DNA of 64,000 bases from Streptomyces asoensis (lineage in GTDB: Bacteria > Actinomycetota > Actinomycetes > Streptomycetales > Streptomycetaceae): positions 6,324,001 through 6,388,000 of the forward strand of contig NZ_CP049838.1 of NCBI RefSeq assembly GCF_013085465.1. Reading direction: 5' to 3'. Positions 16,686-24,863 of the stretch are shown here, in pieces. Position 1 is the first letter of the stretch; every line of letters starts with the position of its first letter. Under the pieces are notes generated by a model that was not told the origin of the DNA, searched no databases, and was given only the letters and a program-made list of their open reading frames with translations. Both the position numbers and the translations under genes were made by a program.

Positions 16686-18043
16686 TGGGACTGTTTCCCG
16701 ATGGACCGGTACATGCAGTCCGCGTTCTCGAGAAGCTGGAGCACCGCGTCCCGGTTACGGGAGGTCTCCCGCTCGATGACCTCGTCGGGCGGGTAGAACC
16801 CCCCTCCGGAAGCGGAGGACGGGTACATCTCGAAGGTGTACGAGAAGATCTTCTGCGTACCCCAGAGATAGTCGTCGATCGACCCGTCGGTGATGTACAG
16901 GTCGCTGGACTGCTCGGGGGTGTACCCGTTGCTCGCCGCCATCTTCTGCCCGACGGCCTTGAACGCGGCGTTGTCGTCCGCGGTCATCCCGGTCGCCGTG
17001 TCCGCGGTGGTGTAGCCGAACGGCCACAGCACCAGCTGGCTGTACGTGTGGAAGTCGATCCCGGCGGTGATCTGCTGCTTCCCGCCCACGATCCGGCTGC
17101 GCACGAAGTCGGCGACGACCTTCACCTCGGGCGCGGACTCGGCGGCCGTGCCTCGGTAGGTCTCGGAGGACGTGGAACCCGAAGAGCCGCCACAGCAGCC
17201 GAACTTGTAGTTCCAGTTCCGGTTGAGGTCCGTACCGACGTACGAGGAGCCGGAGTTGGGCTGCCGGTTCTTGCGCCACGAGCGGTAGGAGCCGGAGGCG
17301 ATGTCGTACTCGCCGCCGTCCGGGTTGAGGTCGGGGACGATCCAGATCTCGCGGCCGTTGACCATGCCGGTGACGCGGGAGTCGGAGCCGTAGCCGGCGC
17401 CCAGCTCGCGGATCAGGTACAGCGCCATCTCGACGGTGAGGTGTTCGCGGGCGTGCTGGTGGTGGGTGAACAGCACCTCCGGCTCGGCCTCGTCGGTGGC
17501 GACGTTGTCGCTGATCTTGATGGCCACGATGTCCCGGCCCTGGTACGACTTGCCGATGACCCGCTTGCTCATGATGCCCGGGTAGGCGGCGATGCGCTGG
17601 TCGATCTCCGTCGTCATCTCGGCGTAGTTGTGGTATTTCGAGTCGGCGGTCGGGAAGTCGAAGAGCCGTACCTCGTCCTCGGCGACCCGGTCCGGTGCCG
17701 AGCCCAGCAGGGACACCTCGTACCCCTGCGCGCGCAGCTTCCTCACCTGGTCCGCGCGGCCGGAGACCACGACGGTCTCCTCGTCGGCCTCGTCGACGCT
17801 CACTCCGGAGGCGGCGATCGCGGTGCGCATCTGGGGGGTGCTGTGGTGGATCTGGATCTCGTACTGGCGGATGTCGTCGGCGGAGGGTGCCGCCTTCGGT
17901 GCGCTGCCCGCCGCCGCGTCGGTGACCGTCGCCGAGACCGGTGCGGCGAGAGCGAGGGCGAGCAGTGCGGCGAGGACGGCGGTCCGCCTGCCGCTGCGGG
18001 CGCTTGTGGCGCCGGCGCCTGAGCCGCGAATGCGAAGTCGCAT
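16673..18043 (-). CDS. Secreted M14-family zinc carboxypeptidase
   Basis: 456 residues. A signal peptide covers about 1-39 (arginine-rich start, [15 protein letters not shown]). A propeptide-like domain extends to about 135, followed by the M14 catalytic domain. The zinc motif HxxE is His197/Glu200 in HHQHAREH. The third zinc histidine is in [10 protein letters not shown], the substrate carboxylate-binding region in [11 protein letters not shown], and the catalytic Glu in YTFEMYPS. It should trim C-terminal amino acids from extracellular peptides. A possible leftward promoter has TTGACC (18138-18143) 17 bp from GACGAT. It is convergent with the acidic protein gene, with stop codons in a duplicated sequence. 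Confidence 0.92.
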   Translation of the reverse strand: MRLRIRGSGAGATSARSGRRTAVLAALLALALAAPVSATVTDAAAGSAPKAAPSADDIRQYEIQIHHSTPQMRTAIAASGVSVDEADEETVVVSGRADQVRKLRAQGYEVSLLGSAPDRVAEDEVRLFDFPTADSKYHNYAEMTTEIDQRIAAYPGIMSKRVIGKSYQGRDIVAIKISDNVATDEAEPEVLFTHHQHAREHLTVEMALYLIRELGAGYGSDSRVTGMVNGREIWIVPDLNPDGGEYDIASGSYRSWRKNRQPNSGSSYVGTDLNRNWNYKFGCCGGSSGSTSSETYRGTAAESAPEVKVVADFVRSRIVGGKQQITAGIDFHTYSQLVLWPFGYTTADTATGMTADDNAAFKAVGQKMAASNGYTPEQSSDLYITDGSIDDYLWGTQKIFSYTFEMYPSSASGGGFYPPDEVIERETSRNRDAVLQLLENADCMYRSIGKQSQYCV

Positions 18044-18323
18044 GAACTCTCCTTGTGGGGAGCCGGGTTGTGGGGGGCTGTGCGCTTGCTGTGTGCGGCG
18101 GTGCGGTGCCGCTCATCGTCGGGGCATGGCATGAGCAGGTCAAGGGACGACAAAGGGCCGCTGGCCGAAATCATGCGGAATGCCACGAGCGACCGGCCGC
18201 GCAGTGTATCCGCGCTCGCGCCGGTCAGCCGGTATCCGAGGTTTGACCGGAGTGTGAGCACATCGGGTGGAGATCCCGCACGCACTCTTGCCGGAGCGGC
18301 CTCTTTGGGTTTTCTTGACCTGC

Positions 18324-19661
18324 ATGGCGGACACCACGGGACCCCCCACGGGAAACTCCACACACACCGAGGCACCATCCGGCATCGACAACACCTCTCC
18401 CCGCAGATCCAGTTGGAAGTACATCGGCCCCGGCATCGTCGTCGCCGCCACCGGCGTCGGCGCCGGCGACCTGGTGGCCACGCTCATCGCCGGCAGCAAC
18501 TTCGGCTACACCCTGCTCTGGGCGGCGGTCGTCGGCTGCCTGGTCAAGATCTCCCTGGCCGAGGCGGCCGGCCGCTGGCACCTCTCCACCGGCCGCACCC
18601 TCTTCGACGGCTGGGCGAGCCTCGGCCGCTGGACGACGTGGTTCTTCGTCGTCTACGTGGTCGTCTGGGGCTTCGTCTACGGCGCGGCGGCGATGTCGTC
18701 GAGCGCGCTGCCGCTCCAGGCGCTGTTCCCGGACGTGATGGACCTCGAGTCGTGGGCCATCGCCTGCGGTCTGGTGGGCCTGGTGTTCGTCTGGTTCAAC
18801 AAGTACGCCGTCTTCGAGAAGGTCATGACGGTCCTGGTGGGCGTCATGTTCGTGGTGACGGTGTATCTGGCGATCCGGGTCACCCCCAACCTCGGCGACG
18901 CCTTCGCGGGCCTCCTCCCGGTCCTGCCGGACGAGAAGGACTCCGTCCTCAACACCCTCGGCCTGATCGGCGGCGTCGGCGGCACCATCACCCTCGCCGC
19001 GTACGGCTACTGGGTCAACGCCAAGGGCTGGACGAACACGGGCTGGATGAAGGTCATGCGGCTCGACAACCGGGTCGCGTACATCACCACCGGCATCTTC
19101 GTCGTCGCGATGCTCTTCGTCGGCGCGGAGCTGCTGCACTCCGCGAACGTGGCGATCGCGAGCGGCGACAAGGGGCTCATCCAGCTGAGCGACATCCTGG
19201 AGGCGGAGTACGGCGCGGCGACCGCCAAGTTCTTCCTGATCGGCTTCTTCGCCACCTCCTTCACCTCCCTGATCGGCGTGTGGCACGGCGTGAGCCTGAT
19301 GTTCGCCGACTTCGTGGCCCGCTACCGCGGCCGCGGCGACGCGAGCGGGGCGGAGGTCGCCTCCGGTGAGCGGGAACGCTCCTGGCCCTTCCGCGCGTAT
19401 CTGCTGTGGCTGACCTTCCCGCCGATCGTGCTGCTCTTCCAGGGCGAGCCGTTCCGTCTGATCATCCTGTACGGCGTGCTGGGCGCGGCCTTCCTGCCGT
19501 TCCTGGCCGGGACGCTGCTGTGGCTGCTCAACTCCTCCCGCACACCCGGGGAGTGGCGCAACGGACCGCTGAGCAACGCGATGCTGGTGCTGGCGGGCCT
19601 GCTGTTCCTGGTGCTGTGCGTCAAACAGGTCTGGGACCAGCCGTGGTCGGAGTTCTTCTGA
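18324..19661 (+). CDS. Nramp-superfamily divalent metal transporter, atypical
   Basis: 445 residues with 11 or so membrane helices and the overall Nramp layout (GPGIVVAATGVGAGDLVATLIAG at helix 1, GSNFGYTLLWAAVVGCLVK at helix 2). The metal-binding signatures of true Nramp proteins are missing. DPGN in helix 1 is replaced by GAGD, and the MPH motif of helix 6 is replaced by AAYGYWVNAKG. It therefore belongs to an outgroup of the family, and its ion cannot be assumed to be manganese or iron. The ATG lacks a good ribosome binding site. An upstream in-frame GTG at 18267 is possible. Confidence 0.8.
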   Translation: MADTTGPPTGNSTHTEAPSGIDNTSPRRSSWKYIGPGIVVAATGVGAGDLVATLIAGSNFGYTLLWAAVVGCLVKISLAEAAGRWHLSTGRTLFDGWASLGRWTTWFFVVYVVVWGFVYGAAAMSSSALPLQALFPDVMDLESWAIACGLVGLVFVWFNKYAVFEKVMTVLVGVMFVVTVYLAIRVTPNLGDAFAGLLPVLPDEKDSVLNTLGLIGGVGGTITLAAYGYWVNAKGWTNTGWMKVMRLDNRVAYITTGIFVVAMLFVGAELLHSANVAIASGDKGLIQLSDILEAEYGAATAKFFLIGFFATSFTSLIGVWHGVSLMFADFVARYRGRGDASGAEVASGERERSWPFRAYLLWLTFPPIVLLFQGEPFRLIILYGVLGAAFLPFLAGTLLWLLNSSRTPGEWRNGPLSNAMLVLAGLLFLVLCVKQVWDQPWSEFF

Positions 19662-19678
19662 TGATCAGCACGGCTCGA

Positions 19679-19710
19679 GCTTGCGTAACTCAAGCTTGAG
19701 TTTCGCAAGC
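19679..19710. promoter_or_regulatory. 32-bp two-part palindromic operator
   Basis: A perfect 16-bp palindrome (AACTCAAGCTTGAGTT, 19687-19702) is flanked by GCTTGCG and CGCAAGC, which extends the symmetry to 32 bp with one T/T mismatch on each side of centre. It can also be read as two overlapping 17-bp sites (GCTTG-N7-CAAGC) that share CAAGC/GCTTG. MarR-type regulators are known to use sites of this style. No regulator gene is adjacent. Confidence 0.75.
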
Positions 19711-19744
19711 ACCTCTCCTAGGCTGCTGACCCCCTAGGAGAGGT
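19696..19744 (+). promoter_or_regulatory. Promoter of the isochorismatase-fold gene with a second inverted repeat
   Basis: TTGAGT (19696-19701) and TAGGCT (19719-19724) are spaced by exactly 17 bp. The -35 box is inside the palindromic operator. A second perfect repeat with 12-bp arms (ACCTCTCCTAGG at 19711-19722 and its complement at 19733-19744) overlaps the -10 box, and its right arm contains the ribosome binding site AGGAGAGG. Confidence 0.7.
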
Positions 19745-19753
19745 GCCGTCGCC

Positions 19754-20344
19754 GTGGCTGTGACCGTGCTGGACGACAAGACCGCGCTCGTGCTGATCGA
19801 CCTCCAGGCGGGCACGCTCGCCGCCCCCACCGTGCCGTACCCGGCGGCGGACGTGGTCGCCCGGGCCGCCGAACTCGCCGACGCCTTCCGCGCCGCGGGC
19901 GCCCCTGTCGTCCTGATCCGCATGTCCACCTCGCCCGACGGCGCCGACGCGGTGCCCGGCCGCAGCGAGGCGGCACGGCTGGCCGGCGGCCGCTCCCGCC
20001 CGTACGACCTCGGCCCGATCGCCGAACCGCTGACCGGTCACGAGGGCGACATCCTGATCACCAAGCGGGCCTGGGGCGCCTTCCACGCCACCGACCTCGA
20101 CCTTCAGCTGCGTCGCCGGGGAGTCACCCAGATCGTCCTCGCCGGCATCGCGACCAGCCTCGGTGTCGAGTCGACCGCCCGCGCCGCCCACGAGCACGGC
20201 TACCACGTCACGTTCGCGGTCGACGCGATGACCGACATCAACGAGGACGCGCACCAGCACCGGGTGTCGTACCTGTTCCCGCTGATCGGCGAGCCGGGCA
20301 CGACGCGGGAGATCCTCGACCTGCTGGCAGGCGTCCGAGCCTGA
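19754..20344 (+). CDS. Isochorismatase-fold hydrolase lacking the catalytic cysteine
   Basis: 196 residues, single-domain isochorismatase fold. Two of the triad residues are present: Asp16 in LVLIDLQAG and Lys104 in LITKRAWGAF. The usual cysteine position in GIATSLGVEST is Gly137. True cysteine hydrolases (nicotinamidase type) need that Cys, whereas isochorismatases such as EntB carry Gly there, so enol-ether rather than amide hydrolysis is more likely. The GTG start has AGGAGAGG 11 bases upstream; a second GTG lies two codons later. It stands alone behind a dense operator region, so it is probably induced by a small molecule. Confidence 0.82.
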   Translation: MAVTVLDDKTALVLIDLQAGTLAAPTVPYPAADVVARAAELADAFRAAGAPVVLIRMSTSPDGADAVPGRSEAARLAGGRSRPYDLGPIAEPLTGHEGDILITKRAWGAFHATDLDLQLRRRGVTQIVLAGIATSLGVESTARAAHEHGYHVTFAVDAMTDINEDAHQHRVSYLFPLIGEPGTTREILDLLAGVRA

Positions 20345-20378
20345 ACCCGAGGGCCAGTCCATTCGTGGTCTCCGTCCG

Positions 20379-21638
20379 TCAGTCCTCGGTGGCCGTCCAC
20401 CGGGGACTGAGCGCGACGGCCCGCAACTGCTCGATCGTCAGGGCGGGCTTCGCACGGGTCGCGGCCTGGTCCTGCTCGGCGGTGTTGAAGGCACTGACGA
20501 CCACCCGCAGACCGTCCTTGCGCAGGGTGTCCACGGTCCACATCACGACGCCCGCACCGCCCTTCTCGCCGGGCCCCTGCTTCACCGAGACACGGGTGCC
20601 GTCGGCGAGGGTCTCGGCGCCGGAGCCGTACAGCGAGCCGGCCACGTCGGACATGTTCGGCTGCACGTTGACCTGGACCAGGCTCGCGCCCTTGCCGTCG
20701 TCGACGACGAAGTAGCCGTAACCGGTCTCCTGGCTGCCGTTCTTGACGCGGTCCAGGTCCTTGGGCAGCAGGAGAGCGAGCTTGCGCAGGATGAGCCAGC
20801 CGGCCATCTCCGTGGGCCGGGCGGACGAGCCCGACGGGGAGACCGGCTTCTTCTCCTCCCCGGGGATGGCGTCGGCGATCCGGCGCCACTCCGAGGCCGC
20901 GGCCAGCGTCTTCAACTCACCTGCCGTCAGCGGGGGTTCGGGGCGAGTGGTGGGCTTGCCCTTCTCCGCCGCGGCGTTCCACTCGATGACGCTCACATGG
21001 TGCCCGGCCGGGGTGACCAGGTCCGCGCCCCACGACTTGAGGTTGTCGCGGTGGTCGGGATACTCGTAGCCCTGGTAGACGGTGATCGCGGACCTGTCGG
21101 GCAGAAGCTCGGTCTTGCAGCTGTCGAGGTGAGTCTCCTCTTCGTCCGGGCAGGGCATCACGGCGGTGGACGGATTGATCTCACCCGCGTCCGCCGGGAT
21201 CCGGGCCAGGCCCACGGAGATGGACCCCTTGCCCTTGCCGTCGTCGAACACGCCCACCGCCAGCGGTGGCAGCTCCCCGCCCGTGCCACGCGCGTCCGTC
21301 CTGCTGAACTTCCCCTCGGGAAGCAGCTGTTGGAGGGTGCGGATCATGTCGTCGGGGGAGTAGACGGGCTTGGCGCTGCTGCTGCCGGACGCGGCGACGG
21401 AGGAGGGCAGGGGCGCCGGCTTGCCGCCCCACGGCACGAGCAGCGCCCCGCCCACCCCCACCAGGGCGAGGCTCGCCGCTCCGCCCGCGACCGCGGTCCT
21501 GCGCCGCAGCCGCATGCGGTCGCCGCGGGCCCGCCCGGCGGCGGCGAGCGCGGCGGGGCTGTCGAAATTGCCGCCGGCCTCACGCAGGGCGGCGGAGAGC
21601 TGCTCCTCGAAGGGGTCGCTGTACTGGTCGACGGGCAT
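20379..21638 (-). CDS. Single-pass membrane protein downstream of ECF sigma factor
   Basis: 419 residues. A short cytoplasmic N-terminus with basic residues leads to one transmembrane helix (about 51-70, AVAGGAASLALVGVGGALLV). A long extracytoplasmic domain without a recognised fold follows. The order sigma factor then membrane protein is the normal arrangement of an ECF sigma factor and its regulator or sensor, so an anti-sigma-like or sensory role is inferred. The N-terminus lacks a clear HxxxCxxC zinc anti-sigma motif. It starts 110 bases after the sigma gene stop. Confidence 0.72.
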   Translation of the reverse strand: MPVDQYSDPFEEQLSAALREAGGNFDSPAALAAAGRARGDRMRLRRRTAVAGGAASLALVGVGGALLVPWGGKPAPLPSSVAASGSSSAKPVYSPDDMIRTLQQLLPEGKFSRTDARGTGGELPPLAVGVFDDGKGKGSISVGLARIPADAGEINPSTAVMPCPDEEETHLDSCKTELLPDRSAITVYQGYEYPDHRDNLKSWGADLVTPAGHHVSVIEWNAAAEKGKPTTRPEPPLTAGELKTLAAASEWRRIADAIPGEEKKPVSPSGSSARPTEMAGWLILRKLALLLPKDLDRVKNGSQETGYGYFVVDDGKGASLVQVNVQPNMSDVAGSLYGSGAETLADGTRVSVKQGPGEKGGAGVVMWTVDTLRKDGLRVVVSAFNTAEQDQAATRAKPALTIEQLRAVALSPRWTATED

Positions 21639-21748
21639 GGTGAACCACCGCTTTCGGCGAGACGAGTCGAAAAGAGTTCGAAGTTTCGAAGTAAGGGGGC
21701 GGGGGGAGGTGCGCGGGGCGCGGCCCCGGGGGGCGGGTGCCGGACGGC

Positions 21749-22261
21749 TCAGGGGCGGGCGTACTCGCCGATGTCCTCGCCCAGCAGCTCCCGCAGCCGC
21801 CCCAGCGCCCGCGAGCAGCGTGTCCGCACGGCCGCCGAGCTGGTGTTCATCGCGCCCGCGGTCTCCTCGATCGAGCGGTCCTCCCAGTACCGCAGGACCA
21901 CGACCGCCCGGTCCTTGGCGGGCAGCCGTCCGAGGGCCTGCATCAGGGTCAGCCGCAACGGTGTGTCGCCACCGCTGCCGTCGGCCACGTCCGGGAACGC
22001 CTCCACGGCCCGCTCGCGACTGCTGCGCCGCCGCTGGTGGGCGAGGAAGGCGCGGGTCAGGACGGTCTGCGCGTAACCGGCCGGGTTGTCGACCCGGGAC
22101 ACCCGCCCCCAGCGGACGTACAGCCTGCCCAGGGTCTCCTGAACCAGATCCTCGGCGAGGTGCGTGTCCCCGGCGGTGAGCAGACACGCAGACCGGTACA
22201 GATGCCCGGTGCGCGCCGCCGCGAACTCGGCGTACTCGTCCGCGCGGGCGGCCTGCCTCAT
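21749..22261 (-). CDS. RNA polymerase ECF sigma factor, SigE-like family
   Basis: 170 residues. Region 2 ([24 protein letters not shown]...YVRWGRV) and region 4 (LMQALGRLPAKDRAVVVLRYW...SIEETAGAMNTSSAAVRTRCSRAL) are clear, with a short linker and no extra C-terminal domain. It directs RNA polymerase to stress or envelope genes. Its own promoter may be ECF-type: TGAAAC (22328-22333, leftward) with a GCATTA element 17 bp downstream, compatible with self-regulation. The membrane protein encoded next (20379-21638) is the probable partner. A second sigma/partner pair of similar design is at 60473-61494. Confidence 0.9.
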   Translation of the reverse strand: MRQAARADEYAEFAAARTGHLYRSACLLTAGDTHLAEDLVQETLGRLYVRWGRVSRVDNPAGYAQTVLTRAFLAHQRRRSSRERAVEAFPDVADGSGGDTPLRLTLMQALGRLPAKDRAVVVLRYWEDRSIEETAGAMNTSSAAVRTRCSRALGRLRELLGEDIGEYARP

Positions 22262-22381
22262 GAGTGTTCCCCCTGTGTCGGTTGCCTTGCGGCCCTCATC
22301 TCACTAATGCGGTGGGGCGCGGGAAATGTTTCAGGGGAGACCGAAAGTGGCCGCACAGGATCGCGGGGGTACTTTCTCGTT

Positions 22382-22777
22382 GTGACAGACCAGCCGCCGT
22401 CCCCTCCGCCGCCGCCGGGCTTCGGCCCGCCCCCGCCGCAGTACGCCGCCCCGCAGTACCCGCCGCAGTACGCTCCGCGGGCGGAGCCGCCGCCCGGTCC
22501 GGAGTTCCTCGCGGTCGACAAGCACAACTCGGTCGTCGTCGACGCGGCGGGCGTCGCCTTCGAGATGTACGACATCACGGTCGAGTTCCCCTGGCCCGAG
22601 GTCCGCAGCGTCCACTACAAGGCGAGCCCCAACGGCAAGGCCCTCATGGTCGCCGTGGTCCACGTGGACGGCAGGGTCTACGAGTGCGTGGTGACGGCGA
22701 AGCCGAGGGAACGGATGCAGGGCTGGTTCGCGCAACTGGCGTGGGTGCTGGGCCACTACCGGCCGACGGGATACTAG
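22382..22777 (+). CDS. Small proline-rich protein with PH-like domain, leaderless
   Basis: 131 residues. The first 35 are Pro/Tyr/Ala-rich (PPPPPGFGPPPPQYAAPQYP style). The rest is a compact beta-strand domain with a closing helix (DKHNSVVVDAAGVAFEMY, FPWPEVRSVHYK, ERMQGWFAQLAWVLGHY), which resembles the central domain of the acidic protein at 15938-16651. A TACTTT -10 box ends 6 bases before GTG, and no ribosome binding site is present, so the mRNA is probably leaderless. Divergent from the sigma factor gene. Function unknown. Confidence 0.75.
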   Translation: MTDQPPSPPPPPGFGPPPPQYAAPQYPPQYAPRAEPPPGPEFLAVDKHNSVVVDAAGVAFEMYDITVEFPWPEVRSVHYKASPNGKALMVAVVHVDGRVYECVVTAKPRERMQGWFAQLAWVLGHYRPTGY

Positions 22778-22814
22778 ACGGCGGACGCGCGGACGTACGG
22801 ACGCGAGGACGTAC

Positions 22815-22858
22815 GGGAGGGTGCCGCCCACGGTCGTCCCGTGGAGCGACACCCTCCG
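22815..22858. terminator. Two-part hairpin between convergent genes
   Basis: GGAGGGTG (22816-22823) pairs with CACCCTCC (22850-22857), and inside it CCACGG pairs with CCGTGG. It lies between the PH-like gene and the chitinase gene and can serve both directions. GGACGTACGG is repeated just upstream. Confidence 0.6.
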
Positions 22859-22915
22859 TCATCCGCTGCCTGTCACCCGCTCAGCCGTTGCCCGTGACTC
22901 CGCACGGCCCCGCCG

Positions 22916-24613
22916 CTACGGCAGCCCGTGCACATGCGGGCCCACGGCCGCCGACCACGCGTTGCCCGCCGACGCGTCCCAGTTCGTCGACCACGTCATC
23001 GCGCCCCGCAGCGCGGGATAGGTCTTCGACGGCTTGAAGGAGCCGCAGCCCGTGCCCTTGGTGAGGCAGTCCAGGGCGTTGTTGACCACCGTCGGCGACA
23101 CGTATCCGCTGCCCGCGCCGCTCGTCGAGGCCGGCAGGCCCAGGCCCACCTGGGACGGGTCCAGGCCGCCCTCCAGCTGGATGCAGGCCAGCGCCGTCAG
23201 GAAGTCCACCGAGCCCTGGCTGTAGACCTTGCCGTCACAGCCCAGCATCGAACCGCTGTTGTAGTACTGCATGTTGACGACCGTGAGGATGTCCTTGACG
23301 TTCAGCGCCGTCTGGAAGTAGCCGTTCGACGTCGACTGCATGTCGATCGTCTGCGGGGCCATCGTCAGGACCAGCCCGGAGCCGGCCTTCGACGACAGCG
23401 AGCGCAGCGCCTGCGACATGTACGTCGCGTTCAGGCCGTTCTCCAGGTCGATGTCGACACCGTCGAAGCCGTACGTCTGCATCAGCGAGTACACCGAGTT
23501 CGCGAAGTTCGTCGCGGACGTCGGGTCGCTCACCGACACGGTGCCGTTCTGGCCGCCCACCGAGACGATGACCTTCCTTCCGGCCGCCTGCTTCGCCTTG
23601 ATGTCCGCCTTGAACTGGTCCACCGTGTAGCCGCCCAGGCCCGCGGAGTCCAGGTTGAAGGTCACGGCGCCCGGCGTCGTCGTCGCGTCCGCGAAGGCCA
23701 CGGCGATGATGTCGTACTGGGAGGAGACGTCGGAGATCCGCTGGACGGTCGCGCCGTTGTTGAAGTTCTGCCAGTAGCCGGTCACGGCGTGCTTGGGCAC
23801 GGTCCCGCCCCCGGTGCTGCCCGTGGTCGTCGTTCCCGTGACCGCCGTCGACTTCACCGACTCGCCCGCCGCGTTGGTCGCCGTGACCTGGAAGCTGTAC
23901 GACGTCGAGGCCGCGAGGCCGGTCACGGTCGCCGAAGTCCCCGTCACGGCCGTCACCTTCGTACCGCCGCGGTAGACGGAGTAGCCGGTCGCGCCGGAGA
24001 CCGCGTTCCACGAGAGGGACACGGACGACGAGGTGGTACCCGACACGGCCAGGCCGGCCGGCGCGCCGGGCACCGTCGGGGCCGGGTCGCCGCCTCCGCC
24101 GCCGTCGGGGCCGTACACCGACACGTCGTCCGCGTAGTACGCCGCCTGGCCGTACCAGCCGTGCGTGTACACCGATACCGAAGTGGTCGACGCGCCGGTG
24201 GTGAAGGTCGTCGACAGCTGCTTCCACGCCGCCGAGTCGGGCGTCCAGGTCGAGACGTCCGTCGTGCCGGTGCCGGTCACGCCCAGGTAGGTGTAGCCGC
24301 CCTGGACCCACGCGCCGAGCGTGTACGTCGAGTTGGGCTTCACGGCCACCGTCTGGGCGCACCGGGCGTTGTCCTGTCCGGCCGGTGTCGCCTTCAGCGC
24401 GGCCGCGCCGGCGTGCACCGGCGAGGAGACGGTCGTACCGCTGCCCGCCGAACAGGTCCAGTTGGTCAGGCCGGACTCGAAGCCGGCGTTCCTCGCGTTG
24501 TTCAGGTCCGCGGCGGACGCCTGAGCCGCGCCCGTCATGGACAGGGTGAGGGCGGCGGCGAGGACGCCCGCGGCTCCCGACCCGAGTCGTGTCGTTCGTT
24601 TCAGTGGGGACAT
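22916..24613 (-). CDS. Secreted GH18 chitinase with carbohydrate-binding and fibronectin III domains
   Basis: 565 residues. A signal peptide covers about 1-34 (LAAALTLSMTGAAQASA). A CBM-like jelly-roll (about 36-170) is followed by a Gly-rich linker, a fibronectin III domain (about 180-265), and then the GH18 catalytic domain. The catalytic motif DxxDxDxE is in GFDGVDIDLENG, and MQYYNSG is the substrate-binding strand. It degrades chitin outside the cell. The ATG lies about where transcription should start from the TTGACA promoter, so the message may be leaderless. A DasR-type operator overlaps the promoter, linking expression to N-acetylglucosamine metabolism. Confidence 0.93.
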   Translation of the reverse strand: MSPLKRTTRLGSGAAGVLAAALTLSMTGAAQASAADLNNARNAGFESGLTNWTCSAGSGTTVSSPVHAGAAALKATPAGQDNARCAQTVAVKPNSTYTLGAWVQGGYTYLGVTGTGTTDVSTWTPDSAAWKQLSTTFTTGASTTSVSVYTHGWYGQAAYYADDVSVYGPDGGGGGDPAPTVPGAPAGLAVSGTTSSSVSLSWNAVSGATGYSVYRGGTKVTAVTGTSATVTGLAASTSYSFQVTATNAAGESVKSTAVTGTTTTGSTGGGTVPKHAVTGYWQNFNNGATVQRISDVSSQYDIIAVAFADATTTPGAVTFNLDSAGLGGYTVDQFKADIKAKQAAGRKVIVSVGGQNGTVSVSDPTSATNFANSVYSLMQTYGFDGVDIDLENGLNATYMSQALRSLSSKAGSGLVLTMAPQTIDMQSTSNGYFQTALNVKDILTVVNMQYYNSGSMLGCDGKVYSQGSVDFLTALACIQLEGGLDPSQVGLGLPASTSGAGSGYVSPTVVNNALDCLTKGTGCGSFKPSKTYPALRGAMTWSTNWDASAGNAWSAAVGPHVHGLP

Positions 24614-24618
24614 GACAG

Positions 24619-24648
24619 TAAGTTGGTCCAGACCAATTCTCTTGTCAA
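24619..24648 (-). promoter_or_regulatory. Chitinase promoter with DasR-type (dre) operator
   Basis: Leftward TTGACA (24643-24648) and AACTTA (24619-24624) are 18 bp apart. Between them TTGGTCCAGACCAA (24623-24636) matches the known DasR-responsive element and the direct-repeat core described for Streptomyces chitinase promoters (TGGTCCAGACC). Confidence 0.85.
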
Positions 24649-24863
24649 GAGGTCCGGTCGTGGAGGGTCGGTGGAGGACGCGCGTGCGTAACCTGCCCCG
24701 ATTTGGCGGGACTTGCGCGAAGAAGAGTTGCTTGGCAGCCAGGGAAAGCTGTTCTCCGGCCACAGAGGCGTGGATACAGTGCTGAGGTAGTCACGCAATG
24801 AAGTCACCCCGGTGCACCGGAGTAACGCCGGTGGGCCGGACCGCGGGAATCGGGGAGCTGCGC

